Source: Chitinophaga sp. GbtcB8
Lineage (GTDB): Bacteria; Bacteroidota; Bacteroidia; Chitinophagales; Chitinophagaceae
Assembly: GCF_019091455.1 (NCBI RefSeq)
Contig: NZ_JAGXJN010000008.1
Span: 69,600-133,599, forward strand
Direction of reading: 5' to 3'
Length of the DNA stretch: 64,000 nucleotides
Both the position numbers and the translations under genes were made by a program. The notes under the pieces are model-generated. The model was not told the DNA's origin and did not search any database. It saw only the letters and a list, made by a program, of their open reading frames with translations. Shown here piece after piece: positions 62,128-64,000 of this stretch (positions are counted from its first letter, which is position 1; each line of letters begins with the position of its first letter).

Positions 62128-63141
62128 CTATTGCGCATTACGGATGGCAATAGGATCATATCCATAATACTTTTCAAACTCCACGGTAAGTGCCAGCCGG
62201 TTACGGTAACCGGTGCGGTAGGCTATGCTATTCAGGCTGGACCGGGTTTGCAGCAGCAGGTCATAGGCCGTCATCATTCTTTGCTGCAGAATAAAATCAT
62301 CTGCCGGCGTGGCAAACACCTGTTCAAAGGCTGTACGCAGCAAAACCTCCGGGATATTGAACCGCACGGCCAGCTCTTTGCTGGTGAACCTTTCGGGTAT
62401 ATGCGTTTTAATATACTCCAGCACGCGGTGCATGAGCGCTATCTGCGAATCCGGCAGGTGCGCGGGCTCCTGTAAGGATTGCGCATACTGTATGGCAAAA
62501 TTCTGGTAAAGATCCACACAGCAGCGGTACAGGTAACATTCCGCCTGCATGCCCACATACCGGCAGGATAATAACTTGCTCAGTAATAAAGAGCCTACGA
62601 AATTGATCTGGTACGGCTGCTTGTTCACCGGTCCGTTTAAGTGTTCCGTGGACTCTAAGGTAAGTGGTTGCAGGGCCGGGAATTTGGCTACCAGCGCAGG
62701 CAGCATAGCCGGTTTTACATTAATGTGAAAGCTGGTGATCCGCTGGCCAACATCCAGTGCAGCGGTATGGAAATCCGCATGCAGGCTAAAGAGGTTCACC
62801 TCCTTTTCACTTAGCCGGAAAGGTCCCATGTGGTCGATCATGGCATGGATGGTATCATCGTGCATGTAGTGCAATGCCAGGATATGCTGGCTGGTGTAGG
62901 GCCGCAGGATAAAGTACTGACGGGCAAAGATATCATGACCGAATATGGAGAACTCGCCTACTTTAATGTGTTGGGTTAACATATCACAATCATCATCGCG
63001 GTAGAAATAAGCGCCGGCATAAGGCATGATCAGCTGCAGGTATTCATCGGGAATATTTTCTGCAGCGGTGTAATTGTGTGTGTCTTCCCGCTCAATGAGC
63101 AGCCATTTTTCAGCGGGTTTGTTGAATGCATGTTTTTCCAT
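62128..63141 (-). CDS. AraC family transcriptional regulator
   Basis: A 337-residue regulator. The C-terminal third is an AraC double helix-turn-helix domain (RFTSKELAVRFNIPEVLLRT, then SLNSIAYRTGYRNRLALTVE). The N-terminal 200 residues are an unrecognised sensor domain. It ends 2 bp from the stop of the glucosidase gene, on the opposite strand. It may regulate the divergent promoter region upstream of 63142, but the target is unknown. Confidence 0.92.
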   Translation of the reverse strand: MEKHAFNKPAEKWLLIEREDTHNYTAAENIPDEYLQLIMPYAGAYFYRDDDCDMLTQHIKVGEFSIFGHDIFARQYFILRPYTSQHILALHYMHDDTIHAMIDHMGPFRLSEKEVNLFSLHADFHTAALDVGQRITSFHINVKPAMLPALVAKFPALQPLTLESTEHLNGPVNKQPYQINFVGSLLLSKLLSCRYVGMQAECYLYRCCVDLYQNFAIQYAQSLQEPAHLPDSQIALMHRVLEYIKTHIPERFTSKELAVRFNIPEVLLRTAFEQVFATPADDFILQQRMMTAYDLLLQTRSSLNSIAYRTGYRNRLALTVEFEKYYGYDPIAIRNAQ

Positions 63142-63856
63142 GGAAAAAGGTGTTTAAACAAATTAATTGGATGTTGTAACACGGAACCATTTCTGCCTGC
63201 AGGTTTAAGCTACGTCAGGAAATAGGAGTGATAGCCTTTGCACCGGCTGTTCTGAGGAGTTGGCGCTAAGGTTATCAGAAGCTATTTAGCTGTTTCACAT
63301 GGGAACAAACAATCAATCAGACGCTATTATTCTGTTAATATACGTAGCATACCGAAAAGGAGATTTTAAAGATCTTATTCCTGACAAAAAAATTATACAA
63401 CCTGCCGTATCCGGGTTGGACGCGGACAGGAGGGAGGGAAAAGCATGGCGATGGAAAATGGTGTTGTTACAAGGGAAAAGCGTTCCACCTGGAAAGGTAG
63501 AACATGCTATATGTTCAAATAACCATAAAGACACCATATAGGTAGTGAACCTAGTTGAGTGTGATAGAAAGTTTGTTAAACGTATTTTATCTCAAAACTT
63601 TTACCGGAGCAGTACCCATCCCTTCAGCGTGATGGGTGCCTGCCACCGGTGGGAACAACGGAACCAGGCGTGAGTCGCCTATATATATATAACGAAAGCT
63701 AATGGTTCTCTCTGCGTGCGTTACCGGCATTGATATGAAAAACAGTGCATATGTGATACCGTACTTCGTTTATAAAATTCCTTAGAAATGGAGAATTATC
63801 GCTTATCCGGGTAGTACTTTCTTCGCATCATTTCCGGACAATCTCACTGGATAATT
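63142..63856. other. Intergenic region between two AraC genes
   Basis: About 715 bases without a convincing gene. A 7-bp stem, ACCCATC (63614-63620) with GATGGGT (63631-63637), and a CCACCGGTGG palindrome follow each other near 63610-63653. An 80-codon plus-strand frame at 63299-63541 has no recognisable similarity. No promoter or terminator can be assigned with confidence. Confidence 0.45.
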
Positions 63857-64000
63857 TTATCGCATATTGCGTAGTGCCTGCGGGGGAATGCCATGGTGTT
63901 TTTTAAATGCACGGTTAAAATTGCTGATCTCTGTATAGCCCAGATCATAAGCAATATCCGACAGGTTCTGCTCTGTTGTAGTGATCAGGTAATAGGCCCG
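63857..64000 (-). CDS. AraC family regulator, partial (C-terminal end only)
   Basis: The last 47 residues of a minus-strand gene whose start lies beyond the window. The translation reads NLSDIAYDLGYTEISNFNRA and then FKKHHGIPPQALRNMR before TAA at 63857-63859. This is the second helix-turn-helix of an AraC-type domain. No sensor domain is visible in the window. It is a separate regulator from the one at 62128. Confidence 0.88.
   Translation of the reverse strand, partial: RAYYLITTTEQNLSDIAYDLGYTEISNFNRAFKKHHGIPPQALRNMR

Noticed and set aside
63299-63541. 80-codon plus-strand frame near the window end
   Set aside because: No ribosome-binding site or similarity; a second frame overlaps it on the other strand.

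Overview
The window looks like a chromosomal segment of a Bacteroidota species, most likely family Chitinophagaceae (Chitinophaga-like). The reasons are a SusC/SusD pair, secreted enzymes with type IX secretion C-terminal domains, a two-domain GH18 chitinase, an RHS toxin locus, and genes separated by TTG/TANNTTTG-type promoters and GC-rich hairpin terminators. No rRNA, tRNA, CRISPR array or insertion sequence was recognised. Base composition looks lower in GC over roughly the first 18 kb than over the rest (by eye, not computed).

Layout. 1-9 kb: a microaerobic and stress block with a cbb3-type oxidase (ccoN with an unusual duplicated N-terminal extension, a di-heme CcoO-like subunit, two small membrane proteins), a cupin, gene remnants, DUF488, a universal stress protein and aconitase A. 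9.5-15.6 kb: a membrane-anchored glutamate-synthase-like oxidoreductase, a MocR regulator divergent from an acetyltransferase, a WYL regulator, DUF1761 and a YdeI-like protein. 15.7-22.2 kb: a short-chain dehydrogenase, then an RHS polymorphic toxin whose C-terminal tip resembles the DUF3990 ADP-ribosyltransferase fold, followed by three small proteins that are probable immunity genes. 22.3-26.4 kb: an acetyltransferase, a MauE/DoxX-like membrane protein, a sigma factor / small anti-sigma-like protein / ClpP-paralogue operon, and a methyltransferase. 27.0-36.5 kb: SusC, SusD, an FG-GAP/ASPIC-UnbV protein broken by two in-frame stops, and a vanadium-haloperoxidase-like protein.

36.6-46.2 kb (minus strand) is a complete reductive pyrimidine catabolic operon: an NCS1 importer, PreT/PreA dihydropyrimidine dehydrogenase, dihydropyrimidinase, beta-ureidopropionase, a class III aminotransferase and a CoA-acylating semialdehyde dehydrogenase. 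Together these would convert uracil and thymine to CO2, NH3 and acetyl- or propionyl-CoA. 46.2-57.5 kb (minus strand) holds an orphan ECF sigma factor and a secreted polymer-degrading set: an M12B-like metalloprotease with a crystallin-type domain, GH16-CBM6, double-GH18 chitinase and GH127 arabinofuranosidase. 57.5-64 kb holds a 1.1-kb non-coding stretch with a very GC-rich 172-bp tandem repeat, a bestrophin-like channel, an MGH1/GH63-like glucosidase and two AraC-type regulators, the last cut by the window edge.

The points most worth a second look are the RHS/DUF3990 toxin with its immunity array, the sigma/anti-sigma/ClpP operon, the duplicated N-terminus of CcoN, the 172-bp GC-rich tandem repeat, the two-stop FG-GAP gene, and the fossil genes between the cupin and DUF488.
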